The position numbers were made by a program, and so were the translations under genes. A stretch of 6,527 bases of DNA from JAKBCQ01 sp021807585 (GTDB lineage Bacteria > Planctomycetota > Planctomycetia > Isosphaerales > Isosphaeraceae), in assembly GCA_027325115.1 (NCBI GenBank), contig DAHWFG010000489.1:1-6527 (forward strand), in the 5' to 3' direction. Each line of letters begins with the position of its first letter. The first letter of the stretch is position 1. The notes beneath the pieces are model-generated. The model did not search any database, was not told the DNA's origin, and saw only the letters and a program-made list of their open reading frames with translations. Below, piece by piece: positions 1 through 5,568 of this stretch.

Positions 1-2643
1 TTACTGTTCCGCATGGGGGATTTTTATGAGATGTTCGCCGCCGACGCCGAGCGCGCCGCGAACCTGCTCGGCCTCACCCTCACCTCGCGCGAAAAAGGCG
101 AAAACGCGGTCGCGATGGCGGGCTTCCCTCACTTCGCGCTCGAGGGATACCTGGCCAAACTCGTCCAGCTCGGAGTTCGAGCCGCGGTCTGCGAACAGGT
201 TGAAGACCCCAGGGAAGCCAAGGGGCTCGTTAAACGCGAGATCGTCCGGATCGTCACCCCCGGAACGCTCACCGACGACAACCTCCTCGACCCCAAAACG
301 TCGAATTACCTCGCCGCGGTCGTCGAGGTGCGCGGCAAGCTCGGACTCGCTTGGGTCGAGCTCTCGACGGGATTCTTCTCCCTGACGGGCGTCATGCGCC
401 GCGAGCTGCTCGACGAACTCGCTCGCATCACCCCCGCCGAACTCATCGTCTCCGAGACGAGCCTCGGCGAGCCCTGGCTGCAACCGATTCGCGATTCGTT
501 CTCGAAAATCGCGATCACAGTCAGGCCGTCGTGGGATTTCCTCCCCGATCAGGCCCGCAACGCGCTCCATGATCATTTTCGAGTGAAAACATTATCAGGC
601 TTTGGAGTCGACGACGAATCGATCGAAACGCTCGCCGCGGGAGCGCTCATCGCGTACCTGCGCGAAACGCAGCTCGCGTCGCTCGGGCACCTCGTTCGAC
701 TCACGCCATTTCAACGCAAAAGCATTCTTGGGCTTGACGAAACGACAAGGCGCAGCCTCGAGCTCACGAGGACGATCCGCGAGGGGAAACGCGAAGGCTC
801 GCTCCTCGCGGTGATCGACCGCGCTTGCTCGCCGATGGGGTCGAGGCTGCTCGCCGAACAGCTCACTTCCCCATTAACGGGGCTCGACGCAATCGAGGCG
901 AGGCTCGACGCCGTCGCCGAACTCGTTCGCGAATCCGAGCTCCGTCGCGACCTCCGCGAAACGCTCGACCGCGTGAGCGATCTCGAACGACTCGCATCCC
1001 GCGTGGGAACGGGACGAGCGTCGCCCCGCGATCTCGTCGCGCTCGCGCGCACGCTCTCGCTCTTGCCTACGATCAAAGCCAAAATCGAGAACCGCTCGGC
1101 GAGCCTGCTCCGCGATTTAAATCAAAGTTTAGAGTTATGCCCCGAAGTTCGTGAATCGATCGAGGCGACGCTCGTCGACGACCCTCCGCTCCAACTGAAA
1201 GAAGGAGGGTTGATCCGAGACGGCTTTCACGCCGACCTCGACGAACTCCGCGACACCGCCCGCGGCGGAAAATCGTGGATCGCCAAATTTCAGACCGAGC
1301 AAATTCGACGCACGGGCATCAACAACCTTAAAGTCGGCTTCAATAAAGTATTTGGTTACTTTATTGAAGTTTCACACGCTCAGGGGTCGCGCGTTCCCGC
1401 CGATTTCATCCGCAAACAGACCGTCAAAAACGCCGAGCGATACATCACCCCAGAGCTTAAAGAACACGAAGACCGCGTCCTCCGCGCCGAGGACCGAGCC
1501 AAGGAGCTCGAGTTCGAACTCTTCACAACCCTCCGCGATCGAGTCGCCGCCGAGGCGCCCAGGCTCGTCCAGGCGGGATCGGTCCTCGCCCGCGTCGACG
1601 CCCTCGCGGCGCTCGCCGAGCTCGCCGTCGCGCTCGATTACGTTCGACCCGAACTCACCGCCGAGCCGATCCTCGAAATCGACCAGGGTCGACACCCCGT
1701 ACTCGATTCGATCATGCCCGCGGGAGGATTCGTCCCCAACGACCTCAATCTAGACCCCGAACACGGAAACATCCTCCTCATCACCGGTCCCAACATGGCC
1801 GGGAAAAGCACATATATTCGCCAGACAGCGCTCATTGTGGTGCTGGCGCAAATGGGTAGTTTTGTGCCTGCGCGTCGAGCCCGCGTGGGAGTCGCCGATC
1901 GGCTTTTCGCGCGCGTCGGCGCGAGCGACGAACTGGCGCGCGGCCAAAGCACGTTCATGGTCGAGATGACCGAAACCGCCAACATCCTCAACAACGCGAC
2001 CGACCGGAGCCTGGTGATCCTCGACGAAATCGGTCGCGGCACCAGCACGTTCGACGGAATCTCGCTCGCGTGGGCGATCACCGAGCATATTCATGATGTG
2101 ATCGGATGTCGAACTCTCTTCGCCACGCATTATCACGAACTCGTTGATCTCGAGAAAACGAAATCGAGGTTGCGGAACGCGAACGTCGCGGTCGGCGATC
2201 AAGACGGATCGATCGTCTTTTTACACAGGATCGTCCCCGGCGGCGCCGATCAAAGCTACGGAATCCATGTGGCGCAGCTCGCCGGCGTCCCCGCTCCGCT
2301 CCTCGATCGAGCCCGCTCGATCCTCGCGTTTCTCGAAAAACAACATCTCGCCGATTCCGGAAAAAAAACCGACGATCCGACTGATGTATCATCTAATGAT
2401 AATATCTTGACGAACGTTTCGGCTCGAGCAATCGATGTGGCCGGCGATCAAAAAGCTCCGGCGGCGCGGTCGGACGCTCCGCCGCGCATCCCCAAGGTGA
2501 AGACGGGCAAGGCGTTACACAACAGCCTGTTCGCCGCGCTCCCCGATCCGCTCTTGATCGAGCTGCGCGAGATCGACCCGAATCGAATCGGAGGCGACGA
2601 GGCGATCGAATTGATCAAACGGCTGCGCGAGTCGGCTGGATAA
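1..2643 (+). CDS. mutS: DNA mismatch repair protein MutS (5' partial)
   Basis: MutS binds mispairs and small loops in DNA as a dimer or tetramer and, using ATP, recruits MutL in the cytoplasm. The frame is open from base 1 (LLFRMGDFYEMF), so the Met at base 13 is internal; by comparison with E. coli MutS roughly 28 N-terminal residues lie outside. Residues below count from base 1; 880 are present. The mismatch-reading F-x-E is F8-Y9-E10. The lever/core starts near residue 266 (SLLAVIDRACSPMGSRLL). The clamp region with the conserved FNKVFGYFIEVS is near 447-458. The ATPase has Walker A GPNMAGKST (596-604, Lys602), Walker B DEIGRGTST (D675, E676) and the ATHYHEL motif (H710). A low-complexity linker (about 785-830) leads to NSLFAA, a plausible clamp-binding-like peptide, and the C-terminal DPNRIGGDEAIELIKRL oligomerisation segment. 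All catalytic residues are intact, so it should be functional. It ends in TAA and is convergent with the next gene. Confidence 0.98.
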   Translation, partial: LLFRMGDFYEMFAADAERAANLLGLTLTSREKGENAVAMAGFPHFALEGYLAKLVQLGVRAAVCEQVEDPREAKGLVKREIVRIVTPGTLTDDNLLDPKTSNYLAAVVEVRGKLGLAWVELSTGFFSLTGVMRRELLDELARITPAELIVSETSLGEPWLQPIRDSFSKIAITVRPSWDFLPDQARNALHDHFRVKTLSGFGVDDESIETLAAGALIAYLRETQLASLGHLVRLTPFQRKSILGLDETTRRSLELTRTIREGKREGSLLAVIDRACSPMGSRLLAEQLTSPLTGLDAIEARLDAVAELVRESELRRDLRETLDRVSDLERLASRVGTGRASPRDLVALARTLSLLPTIKAKIENRSASLLRDLNQSLELCPEVRESIEATLVDDPPLQLKEGGLIRDGFHADLDELRDTARGGKSWIAKFQTEQIRRTGINNLKVGFNKVFGYFIEVSHAQGSRVPADFIRKQTVKNAERYITPELKEHEDRVLRAEDRAKELEFELFTTLRDRVAAEAPRLVQAGSVLARVDALAALAELAVALDYVRPELTAEPILEIDQGRHPVLDSIMPAGGFVPNDLNLDPEHGNILLITGPNMAGKSTYIRQTALIVVLAQMGSFVPARRARVGVADRLFARVGASDELARGQSTFMVEMTETANILNNATDRSLVILDEIGRGTSTFDGISLAWAITEHIHDVIGCRTLFATHYHELVDLEKTKSRLRNANVAVGDQDGSIVFLHRIVPGGADQSYGIHVAQLAGVPAPLLDRARSILAFLEKQHLADSGKKTDDPTDVSSNDNILTNVSARAIDVAGDQKAPAARSDAPPRIPKVKTGKALHNSLFAALPDPLLIELREIDPNRIGGDEAIELIKRLRESAG
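1338..1369. repeat. Perfect 13-bp inverted repeat inside mutS
   Basis: CTTCAATAAAGTA at 1338-1350 and its exact reverse complement TACTTTATTGAAG at 1357-1369 flank a 6-base loop (TTTGGT). All 13 pairs match. It lies in the codons of the conserved FNKVFGYFIEV block. Those codons (AAT, AAA, GTA, TTT, ATT) are AT-rich compared with the CTC/GCG/TCG-style codons around them. It could form an RNA hairpin or DNA cruciform. No role is established, and the protein motif itself allows partial palindromes. Confidence 0.9.
2361..2368 (+). repeat. A8 homopolymer in the mutS C-terminal linker
   Basis: Eight consecutive A bases span codons GGA AAA AAA ACC, at residues 787-790 counted from base 1. Loss of one A would bring in a TGA at 2408-2410; gain of one A would bring in a TGA at 2382-2384. 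Either slip would remove the last ~90 residues (clamp-binding-like peptide and oligomerisation segment) and keep the ATPase. Runs of this kind are known slippage sites for DNA or RNA polymerase and ribosomes; whether it slips here is not known. Confidence 0.85.
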
Positions 2644-2727
2644 ATCGAGGACAAGCCGGTCTTCGCTCAAACCTCACGTCGTTCGACCGACGGAGTCGAT
2701 TGCATCGCGCTCGGGATTCCTCAATTA
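2644..2727. other. Convergent spacer between mutS and the 146-aa gene
   Basis: This 84-base gap separates two converging genes. It holds a short inverted repeat, CGTCG (2677-2681) and CGACG (2688-2692), around a 6-base loop, with no T-run on either side. It is therefore at best a weak terminator. On the minus strand the 146-aa gene ends with TGA immediately followed by an in-frame TAA. No small gene is supported here. Confidence 0.5.
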
Positions 2728-3168
2728 TCAAAACGCATCAACACGCGAACGTAGATAATCGGCGATCAAATCGGAGATTTTTGGGGAGACTTCTTTGAGA
2801 AATCGGTCCAATTCCTCATCGCCGAGATTGTCGATGAAGATTCGCTTGCCCATGTCGAAACGCAGAGAGACGGTCTGTTCCACGCCGTCGAGGCTATAAA
2901 AAACCGATGGGAAAGAATAAGAATCGGTTCTATCAAGACACAAGCAAGAGAATTGAACTCTATTACCGCGAATATTGACGCCGGTTAAATCGATATAAAC
3001 CACATTATGTTGGGTTTCTCGATTTGGTAAACCGATAGGTACTTCTTTCGATCGTAAAGACGGAGATACCGATGGGGGCGACACCGTTGCATTCGATTCC
3101 AGAGGGAGCCCCTGATCGACGATTAGTGTCTCAGCTCTGATTGATTCGCCGACATGCGATTTTGACAT
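2728..3168 (-). CDS. Hypothetical protein, partner of the ART-like gene
   Basis: I do not recognise this 146-residue protein. The ATG at 3168 is chosen because AGGCGAGGAG lies just upstream; the longer frame from 3222 would need a TTG start overlapping the previous gene. There is no signal peptide or membrane segment, so it is probably cytoplasmic. Residues 1-50 are Ser/Pro-rich and look disordered. Residues 55-112 alternate hydrophobic and polar residues in a beta-like pattern (NVVYIDLTGVNI, VQFSCLCL, TVSLRFDM, KRIFIDNL). The tail, 115-142, is probably helical (DEELDRFLKEV, ISDLIADYLRSR). It starts 34 bases after the ART-like gene on the same strand, so the two are likely co-transcribed. Its AT-richer composition matches that gene and not mutS. 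By position it could be an immunity protein, chaperone or substrate of the ART-like protein, but that is inference only. It is too short for a DraG-type ADP-ribosylhydrolase. Confidence 0.75.
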   Translation of the reverse strand: MSKSHVGESIRAETLIVDQGLPLESNATVSPPSVSPSLRSKEVPIGLPNRETQHNVVYIDLTGVNIRGNRVQFSCLCLDRTDSYSFPSVFYSLDGVEQTVSLRFDMGKRIFIDNLGDEELDRFLKEVSPKISDLIADYLRSRVDAF

Positions 3169-3170
3169 AA

Positions 3171-3181
3171 TCTCCTCGCCT
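3171..3181 (-). promoter_or_regulatory. Shine-Dalgarno for the 146-aa partner gene
   Basis: On the minus strand AGGCGAGGAGA ends 2 bases before the ATG at 3168. The GGAG core sits about 3-4 bases from the start, which is short, though the upstream AGG gives a better spacing. It decides the start in favour of MSKSHVGES over the TTG at 3222. Confidence 0.6.
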
Positions 3182-3202
3182 AGCTTTAATTCCCGATCCT
3201 GA

Positions 3203-3760
3203 CTATACCGTATAGAAACCAATAATACAACGAGCAGGAATCTCGCCGAAAATCAATATTTCGGAATCCCTCAACGCGTAGACCATCGTTTTGAGCTCAG
3301 CGGAGAAATGCGTTTCAACTCCTTGATTTCCAGGCGGTTTGGGAAATAAATCCTCTTCATTCAGTCTGGTCACACCCGGTTGAATCAATTCCAGCAAGCA
3401 CTTGCGAGAACCAGAATGTTGATAATCGTGAGGGGCTTTCAAGCCCTCGGCGATTCTTTTCACAGGATCGATAAGCCGAAGCCCTGGTTCTTGATCCGAA
3501 TCAATCACATAAATTAAACCCTCCAATTCCAAGATCACACCATTCACAAGCTGTTTATTTTTGGCGTAACTCAATGCAACGCCATAGGATGTGGTCACGG
3601 AGCGAAATGGACTTTGAGCGCTCCCGCCATTACTAATATGATTGATAATTTCGAGATTTTCATCCAGTTTATCCGGTTTCGGAGCCCAAAAGCCGTGTCT
3701 ACTATCATATTTATCAAACCAATGCGTACCATACGCTACTCCTTTATAAAAAAGCGGCAT
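3203..3760 (-). CDS. Putative ADP-ribosyltransferase-fold (R-S-E type) protein
   Basis: This 185-residue protein shows the motif order of cholera-toxin-A-like ADP-ribosyltransferases, which move ADP-ribose from NAD+ to a target. An N-terminal strand LFYKG (3-7) stands where the family has LYR; here the residue is Lys6. H41-x-x-x-G-G precedes SPFRSVTTSYGVALSYA (50-66), matching the S-T-S strand and following helix. After GVILELEGLIYVID (74-87) and a long insert, DSEILIFGEIPARCIIGFY (165-183) matches the D/E-x-E, G-x-IP, I-x-G-W/F-Y pattern around the catalytic Glu, here E167. There is no signal peptide or delivery domain, so the enzyme would act in the cytoplasm or need a partner. A TAA lies in frame just upstream (3779-3781) and no other start codon fits, so the ATG at 3760 is used despite no clear Shine-Dalgarno. 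Lys for Arg may mean altered or lost activity. The fold call is by eye; the target is unknown. Confidence 0.6.
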   Translation of the reverse strand: MPLFYKGVAYGTHWFDKYDSRHGFWAPKPDKLDENLEIINHISNGGSAQSPFRSVTTSYGVALSYAKNKQLVNGVILELEGLIYVIDSDQEPGLRLIDPVKRIAEGLKAPHDYQHSGSRKCLLELIQPGVTRLNEEDLFPKPPGNQGVETHFSAELKTMVYALRDSEILIFGEIPARCIIGFYTV

Positions 3761-3834
3761 AGATAAGCGATCTCGCGATTATGATAAACGAACGACACTT
3801 CGCTCGTCGAACATGGGATCATCCCGACCCGCGA

Positions 3835-3864
3835 ATTGTACATGCTCGCATCGTCCAAGATCAA
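3835..3864 (-). promoter_or_regulatory. Possible sigma70-type promoter for the ART-like operon
   Basis: On the minus strand TTGATC (3864-3859) and TACAAT (3840-3835) are 18 bases apart, matching 4 of 6 and 5 of 6 consensus positions. Transcription would begin about 65-70 bases before the ATG at 3760. This is a consensus match only, and planctomycete promoters are poorly characterised. Confidence 0.3.
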
Positions 3865-3991
3865 GAATCATGCCGTTCCAAAAATACCTCGCCGAATCGC
3901 CGCGACAATCGCTCGAATTTATTTGTTTTCAATTTATGTAGCTAAATAATTTACATACCGGATAATTACCTCAATATCATTTGGGATCGCC

Positions 3992-4004
3992 TCGATTCAA
4001 TCGA
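3992..4004. repeat. Near-palindrome after the paralogue operon
   Basis: TCGATT and AATCGA flank a single central base directly downstream (minus strand) of the stop codon at 4006-4008. As RNA it could form a 5-bp stem with a 3-base loop. No U-tract follows, so a terminator role is weak. The CGATCG/TCGA-rich style of this genome makes such palindromes common by chance. Confidence 0.35.
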
Positions 4005-4005
4005 A

Positions 4006-4656
4006 TCACCTCTCCGGCTCGATCCAAAGCAGAATCCCTTCGGTCGGATCGGAAGTCGATCGCGAAACCCCCGTCGAGGTCGGTTTCATGAATCGTTCTC
4101 GGAACAATACGACGGGTCGATCGGCGCGGAGTTGTTCCGAGCGATCGAATTGGTTATCGCTTGACGAGCCCCGCTCGGGATGATACCAATCCTTCGGCTC
4201 TTCGACGACCAAAATCGTCTTGCCGTCGCACGCGAGCGTTATCCGATGTCTTTTCGCGTCGCTCGCCCTTTCGAGCGAAACGTGATGTCGTCCCGAATCG
4301 ATCGAAACGCTCTTCGATTCGGCGGTAAGGCCGCGATCGACGATCGCCCGAGTCGCGAGCCGTAATCGATAACGCCCCTTCGGTAAATAAACGTCCCAAT
4401 CGTGTAAGTTACTTCCTTGTTGTGCATGTTTCAAGACCGCGATCTTGGCGGGGTCGGCGATATCAAGCTCGGGAGCGAGCTCCGAGAATTGCGCGATCCG
4501 AATTTTGAGCGCGTCGATCCGGCGACGATTGACGTGGACCGAAAACCAGACCGCGATCGCCGCGATCAATAAGATCAACGTCGAAAGACCGAAAAACCTC
4601 CGTTTTCGCTTCGGTTCGGTCGGAACGCCGGCATTTACATCCGTGCTTGCAGACAT
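4006..4656 (-). CDS. Membrane-anchored hypothetical protein, paralogue B
   Basis: This 216-residue protein of unknown function appears anchored in the inner membrane with its bulk outside the cytoplasm. A basic cytoplasmic stretch KRKRR (16-20) precedes one hydrophobic segment (about 21-41), then a helical RRRIDALKIRIAQF linker and a probable beta-rich domain. It shares with its upstream neighbour an ungapped core: D68, K71, L75, then W87-x-V-Y90-x-P92, and a later RPVVLFR that parallels RPFVVLR. It ends with GILLWIEPER. The ATG at 4656 is chosen over the in-frame TTG at 4680 because AAGAAAG lies 7 bases upstream and MSAST gives a normal N-terminus. It begins 42 bases after the paralogue A stop on the same strand, so they are probably one operon. 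Architecture and shared core suggest a planctomycete family of single-pass surface proteins; no enzymatic motif is visible. Confidence 0.8.
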   Translation of the reverse strand: MSASTDVNAGVPTEPKRKRRFFGLSTLILLIAAIAVWFSVHVNRRRIDALKIRIAQFSELAPELDIADPAKIAVLKHAQQGSNLHDWDVYLPKGRYRLRLATRAIVDRGLTAESKSVSIDSGRHHVSLERASDAKRHRITLACDGKTILVVEEPKDWYHPERGSSSDNQFDRSEQLRADRPVVLFRERFMKPTSTGVSRSTSDPTEGILLWIEPER

Positions 4657-4698
4657 GTTAATACTTTCTTGAATATCCAATCTTTATAGAGCGACATT

Positions 4699-5307
4699 TT
4701 AAGGTTTCGTCGCCGCGGGGATCGTGAGTTCGTAGAGCACGGGAAGTTTTTTTCGAAGTCGCTCGTATAACTTCTTGTCGGCTTCGCGCGAGGCTTCTTT
4801 GGAAAGCGTCATCCGCAAAACAACGAAAGGTCGAGCGGGATCGACGACCGCGGTCGCCAAAGCGCCCCCCTGCTCGATCTTGAGCGTCTTCTCATGATCG
4901 CGCATCAACCCCGACACCGATTCGTCGAGCGAGTAGGTATAACTCGCATGTCCCGTAAAATTTATAAAGACGAGTTTATTTCCTTGAAGATCATTGCGAA
5001 ATCGGAGCCGCACGATCGATTCCCCCTGCGGAAATCCAAACGACGCCTGCTGTCCCGCATCGCTCCGGAGAATCAACTGACAATTCGCGGGGGTGTAAAC
5101 GTGCCAGGCGAAATACATCGGTTCGCCGGTATCGAGCGCCAACCAGTGCATCTTCGACCGATCGACGACGACGAGATCCCCCGCGATCTTCGCCAAACGA
5201 TCGCGTTCGAGCGTCAATCGTCGCACCTCGCGCGCGGTCCGCCACGCGGGAACCGCTCCCGCGAGCGCAATCGACAACAGCAAAACGTCCAAAATGCGGC
5301 GTTTCAC
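4699..5307 (-). CDS. Membrane-anchored hypothetical protein, paralogue A
   Basis: This 202-residue protein of unknown function is the first gene of a two-gene operon. MKRR followed by a hydrophobic segment (5-22) forms a signal anchor, then a charged, probably coiled-coil REVRRLTLERDRLAKI (27-41). The outer domain holds D49, K52, L56, then W68-x-V-Y71-x-P73, aligning without gaps to D68, K71, L75, W87, Y90 and P92 of the next gene. RPFVVLR (159-165) is followed by a helical, charged tail (168-188). The start is GTG at 5307: it is the only reasonable start after the in-frame TAA upstream and gives the anchor directly, though the Shine-Dalgarno (GAG, 6 bases away) is weak. Transcription probably comes from the promoter at 5359-5387. 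A plus-strand frame covers much of the same DNA, but paralogy supports the minus strand. Confidence 0.8.
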   Translation of the reverse strand: MKRRILDVLLLSIALAGAVPAWRTAREVRRLTLERDRLAKIAGDLVVVDRSKMHWLALDTGEPMYFAWHVYTPANCQLILRSDAGQQASFGFPQGESIVRLRFRNDLQGNKLVFINFTGHASYTYSLDESVSGLMRDHEKTLKIEQGGALATAVVDPARPFVVLRMTLSKEASREADKKLYERLRKKLPVLYELTIPAATKP

Positions 5308-5345
5308 AAACAGCTCGTCACGAGAATGATTTCGCTTCGTCGCAT
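5304..5345 (-). CDS. Possible 13-codon leader peptide before paralogue A
   Basis: An ATG at 5345, preceded by GGTGAA, opens a 13-codon frame (MRRSEIILVTSCL). Its TGA overlaps the GTG start of paralogue A in the sequence GTGA. A 4-base overlap of this kind often couples translation of two genes, and the downstream gene has a weak ribosome site of its own. The predicted transcript start is only about 8 bases before this ATG. It is short enough to be chance. Confidence 0.2.
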   Translation of the reverse strand: MRRSEIILVTSCL

Positions 5346-5358
5346 TTTCACCGGGCTT

Positions 5359-5387
5359 ATTTTATCCAGGCGAATGTAAACCGTCAA
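5359..5387 (-). promoter_or_regulatory. Sigma70-type promoter for the paralogue operon
   Basis: On the minus strand TTGACG (5387-5382) and TAAAAT (5364-5359) are separated by exactly 17 bases, each matching 5 of 6 consensus positions. Transcription would start near 5352, about 45 bases before the GTG at 5307. This is the best promoter match in the window and lies in the divergent intergenic region, as expected. Confidence 0.55.
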
Positions 5388-5393
5388 CGAAAC

Positions 5394-5408
5394 GATCCGA
5401 TCCGATCC
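5394..5408. repeat. Three tandem GATCC units
   Basis: GATCC occurs three times head to tail, followed by a partial fourth (GA). The array ends 6 bases upstream of the -35 hexamer of the paralogue promoter and precedes the AT-rich tract on the other side. It could be a small regulatory or slippage-derived repeat; the genome's liking for CGATC words makes chance possible. Confidence 0.6.
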
Positions 5409-5428
5409 GAATACAATTTTATATTTAC

Positions 5429-5434
5429 TATAAT
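5429..5434 (+). promoter_or_regulatory. Candidate -10 element for the DUF885 gene
   Basis: A perfect TATAAT lies in an AT-rich tract (about 5410-5458) upstream of the plus-strand DUF885 gene. No good -35 hexamer is seen 16-18 bases upstream (5406-5411 reads TCCGAA). The call rests on the single hexamer and its position, about 135 bases before the start codon. Confidence 0.25.
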
Positions 5435-5554
5435 ATTAACATAATTATTCTATTAACCTAGAAAAAACGCGTATCGTCTTGTTCCTGTCGCCGCTCGGGG
5501 ATGATAAGCTTAGTCGAGTACTCGTCGACTTGCCGTTTCGGAAAAACACCATCC

Positions 5555-5560
5555 GGGAGA
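5555..5560 (+). promoter_or_regulatory. Shine-Dalgarno deciding a TTG start
   Basis: GGGAGA lies 8 bases before the TTG at 5569. The reading frame is open back to 5440 with no ATG or GTG start, only other TTG codons at 5479 and 5530. This site and the signal peptide that begins right after it single out TTG 5569. Confidence 0.6.
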
Positions 5561-5568
5561 CGAAACCG

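Larger units (their letters stand above)
3761..4005. other. Non-coding gap upstream of the ART-like gene
   Basis: This 245-base gap has an AT-rich half (about 3915-3985) and no credible gene. It contains a 6-bp inverted repeat, TATGTA (3935-3940) and TACATA (3952-3957), with an 11-base loop, a 13-base near-palindrome next to the stop of the upstream operon, and a possible minus-strand promoter. A 28-codon minus-strand frame (3822 to 3736) overlaps the ART-like start in another frame; I do not call it a gene. Confidence 0.5.

Noticed and set aside
1..576. 191-codon minus-strand frame opposite mutS
   Set aside because: It is the antisense shadow of a GC-rich, clearly conserved MutS domain I; its protein is Glu/Gly/Arg-rich low complexity with no recognisable motif.
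1638..2202. Two overlapping minus-strand frames (147 and 150 codons) opposite the MutS ATPase
   Set aside because: The plus strand encodes the Walker A and B motifs here; the antisense frames are by-products of codon bias.
2677..2692. Inverted repeat as a mutS terminator
   Set aside because: Only 5 bp of stem and no T-tract on either strand; kept as a note in the spacer and not called a terminator.
3168..3222. Longer form of the 146-aa protein starting at 3222
   Set aside because: It needs a TTG start inside the previous gene, while ATG 3168 has its own Shine-Dalgarno.
3725..3745. Strong AAAGGAG six bases before an ATG within the ART-like gene (minus strand)
   Set aside because: That ATG is out of frame with the ART-like protein and opens only a short frame; the motif falls on the codons for the conserved YKGV strand.
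3736..3822. 28-codon minus-strand frame (MIPCSTSEV...) overlapping the ART-like start
   Set aside because: Weak ribosome site and no recognisable content; it most likely arises by chance in the leader region.
3761..4005. CRISPR array, tRNA or IS end in the AT-rich gap
   Set aside because: No spaced direct repeats, no cloverleaf-like sequence and no paired terminal repeats with target duplication could be seen.
4894..5379. 161-codon plus-strand frame across paralogue A and its promoter
   Set aside because: The minus strand has a signal anchor, paralogy with its neighbour and a good promoter; the plus frame is Arg-rich without any domain-like pattern.
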